A stretch of 64,000 nucleotides of DNA from Haematobacter massiliensis. GTDB lineage: Bacteria > Pseudomonadota > Alphaproteobacteria > Rhodobacterales > Rhodobacteraceae. The notes below the pieces were generated by a model. The model was not told where the DNA came from. It ran no database searches and saw only the letters and a list, made by a program, of their open reading frames with translations. Made by a program: the position numbers and the translations under genes. The DNA lies in NCBI RefSeq assembly GCF_000740795.1, contig NZ_JGYG01000003.1, positions 62,001 to 126,000 on the forward strand, in the 5' to 3' direction. Shown piece after piece: positions 63,171-64,000 of this stretch; position 1 is the stretch's first letter, and each line of letters starts with the position of its first letter.

Positions 63171-63716
63171 ATGAACGGAAAACGAGTCGGTAAAACCGGC
63201 CGGGCGGCTTTTGTTCTCCTGACAGCCGTGCTCCTGGGCGCCTGCGCCGCGCCCGCTCGGGACGTTGCGAGCCGTCAGGCGATGGAGCCAGGCCGGGAAC
63301 AACTCGCCCTGCTTGAGGTGAAGCAGAAACAGGCGAAGGGCCAGCGCGTCTGGTGCGTGCCCTTCGCGCGCACGGCGAGCGGCATCAACCTGCGAGGCGA
63401 TGCGAAGACCTGGTGGAACAAGGCCGCAGGCCAGTACGACCGCGGCAACACGCCGGCCGTCGGTTCGGTCATGGCCTTCCGCGCGACCCGGGGGATGCCG
63501 CTGGGCCATGTCGCGATGGTTTCCGAGCTGGTATCGCCGCGGGAGATCAAGGTGGATCACGCGAACTGGAGCCGTAACGAAGTCTCGCTCCGCATGGCTG
63601 TAATTGATGTCTCCGCCAGGAACGACTGGTCCGCCGTGCGGGTGGAGAGCAGGCCCGAAAATTTCGGGCGCGTCTATCCGGTCACCGGCTTCATCTATCC
63701 GCAGCAGCACAGGTAG
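63171..63716 (+). CDS. CHAP domain-containing lipoprotein
   Basis: The 181-residue protein has a signal peptide with lipobox GACA (AVLLGACAAP). A CHAP amidase/peptidase domain follows, with catalytic cysteine in RVWCVPFARTASGINLRGDA and histidine in LGHVAMVSELV. HANW follows and the WW pair (AKTWWNKAAG) is typical. CHAP enzymes cut peptidoglycan cross-links or stem peptides. ATG 63171 is chosen because the leader begins there; the longer frame starts at 63126. It ends before a terminator shared with the converging acpP. Confidence 0.88.
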   Translation: MNGKRVGKTGRAAFVLLTAVLLGACAAPARDVASRQAMEPGREQLALLEVKQKQAKGQRVWCVPFARTASGINLRGDAKTWWNKAAGQYDRGNTPAVGSVMAFRATRGMPLGHVAMVSELVSPREIKVDHANWSRNEVSLRMAVIDVSARNDWSAVRVESRPENFGRVYPVTGFIYPQQHR

Positions 63717-63748
63717 CCGCCTCCGCGCAGACGGCATCCGCCAAATGG

Positions 63749-63775
63749 AAAAGGGCGCCTGTCAGGGCGCCCTTT
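63749..63775. terminator. Bidirectional Rho-independent terminator between CHAP lipoprotein gene and acpP
   Basis: AAAAGGGCGCC, a short loop (TGTCA), and GGGCGCCCTTT form a strong stem with A-run on one side and CTTTCCTGT on the other. It lies about 33 bp after the CHAP stop and about 25 bp after the acpP stop, so it can end both convergent transcripts. Confidence 0.75.
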
Positions 63776-63799
63776 CCTGTCTCGTCCGAACCCCTGGGG

Positions 63800-64000
63800 T
63801 CAGGAGGCTTCGGTGATGAACTTCACCGCGTCGCCGAAGGTCTGGATCGTCTCGGCCGCGTCATCCGGGATTTCGATCCCGAACTCTTCTTCGAAAGCCA
63901 TGACGAGCTCGACAGTGTCGAGGCTGTCCGCCCCGAGGTCGTCGATGAAGGAAGCGTTCTCGGTGACCTTGTCTTCTTCGACGCCGAGATGCTCGACGAC
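63800..64000 (-). CDS. acpP: Acyl carrier protein, C-terminal part
   Basis: The frame runs off the right edge. The visible 66 residues read [20 protein letters not shown], then [20 protein letters not shown] and [20 protein letters not shown], ending FITEAS. The serine in DSLD carries the 4'-phosphopantetheine arm. It is the central carrier of fatty-acid synthesis, used by FabH and PlsX encoded at 45-47 kb. The family length is about 77-80 residues, so only the first dozen residues are missing. It converges with the CHAP gene. Confidence 0.96.
   Translation of the reverse strand, partial: VVEHLGVEEDKVTENASFIDDLGADSLDTVELVMAFEEEFGIEIPDDAAETIQTFGDAVKFITEAS

Overview
This 64 kb window is gene-dense, high-GC chromosomal DNA from an alphaproteobacterium, most probably a member of the Rhodobacterales (Rhodobacteraceae/Paracoccaceae). 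The assignment rests on gene content and order: a TauE/SafE permease followed by a TIGR02186 protein; bamE divergent from DUF177-rpmF-plsX-fabH-ihfA-merR; argS-SPOR-nagZ-scpA-scpB; extensin-tyrC-hisC; and DUF2125, DUF3572 and H-NOX/GGDEF proteins typical of that order. There is no IS element, integrase, prophage or cas gene; almost everything is core or near-core genome.

Layout. 0-7 kb: the end of a nucleoside-type ABC importer, a TSUP/TIGR02186 pair, a stand-alone Lrp effector domain, a RecD-like helicase, moaA, and a divergent receiver-like/Crp-Fnr pair around an 18-bp palindrome. 7-17 kb: two divergent operons for peptide-type import (solute-binding protein, two permeases, fused double ATPase) and three catabolic enzymes (M20 amidohydrolase, FAD-dependent amino-acid oxidase-like protein, ArgE-like deacetylase). 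17-22 kb: pntAB, the shorter gltX paralogue and a zincin-like peptidase. 22-25 kb: a Tat-exported beta-lactamase-fold hydrolase and a TetR regulator flanked by gene-poor DNA. 25-29 kb: two late cobalamin genes, a lytic transglycosylase, a MOSC protein and a glycine-zipper lipoprotein. 29-37 kb: smc, a GNAT-GFA fusion, a second GNAT, lrgAB, a ChaC-like cyclotransferase and DUF2125. 37-42 kb: extensin, tyrC and hisC, a 1.06-kb non-coding stretch with a CRISPR-like repeat pair, then aroQ. 42-48 kb: rhomboid, msrB, bamE and the phospholipid/fatty-acid cluster ending in ihfA and a MerR regulator. 48-57 kb: tRNA-Pro(GGG), dCTP deaminase, argS, SPOR, nagZ, scpAB, dgt and an ErpA-type protein. 57-64 kb: two diguanylate cyclases (one PleD-like, one paired with an H-NOX protein), a HAD phosphatase, an MttB-like methyltransferase, a CHAP-domain lipoprotein and the 3' part of acpP.

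How the genes connect. smc (29-32 kb) and scpAB (53-55 kb) together encode the whole condensin. plsX, fabH and acpP serve fatty-acid and phospholipid synthesis. The transporter and the three hydrolase/oxidase genes form one probable uptake-and-catabolism module for N-acylated or D-amino-acid-containing peptides. The H-NOX protein and its downstream H-NOX-associated GGDEF protein form a sensor-output pair, but the H-NOX protein appears to lack the heme-ligand residues. The most unusual items are this apparently heme-less H-NOX, the GNAT-GFA fusion, and a 28-bp repeat pair with a 33-bp AT-rich spacer resembling a two-repeat CRISPR remnant. All functional calls come from reading motifs and context; no database search was run.
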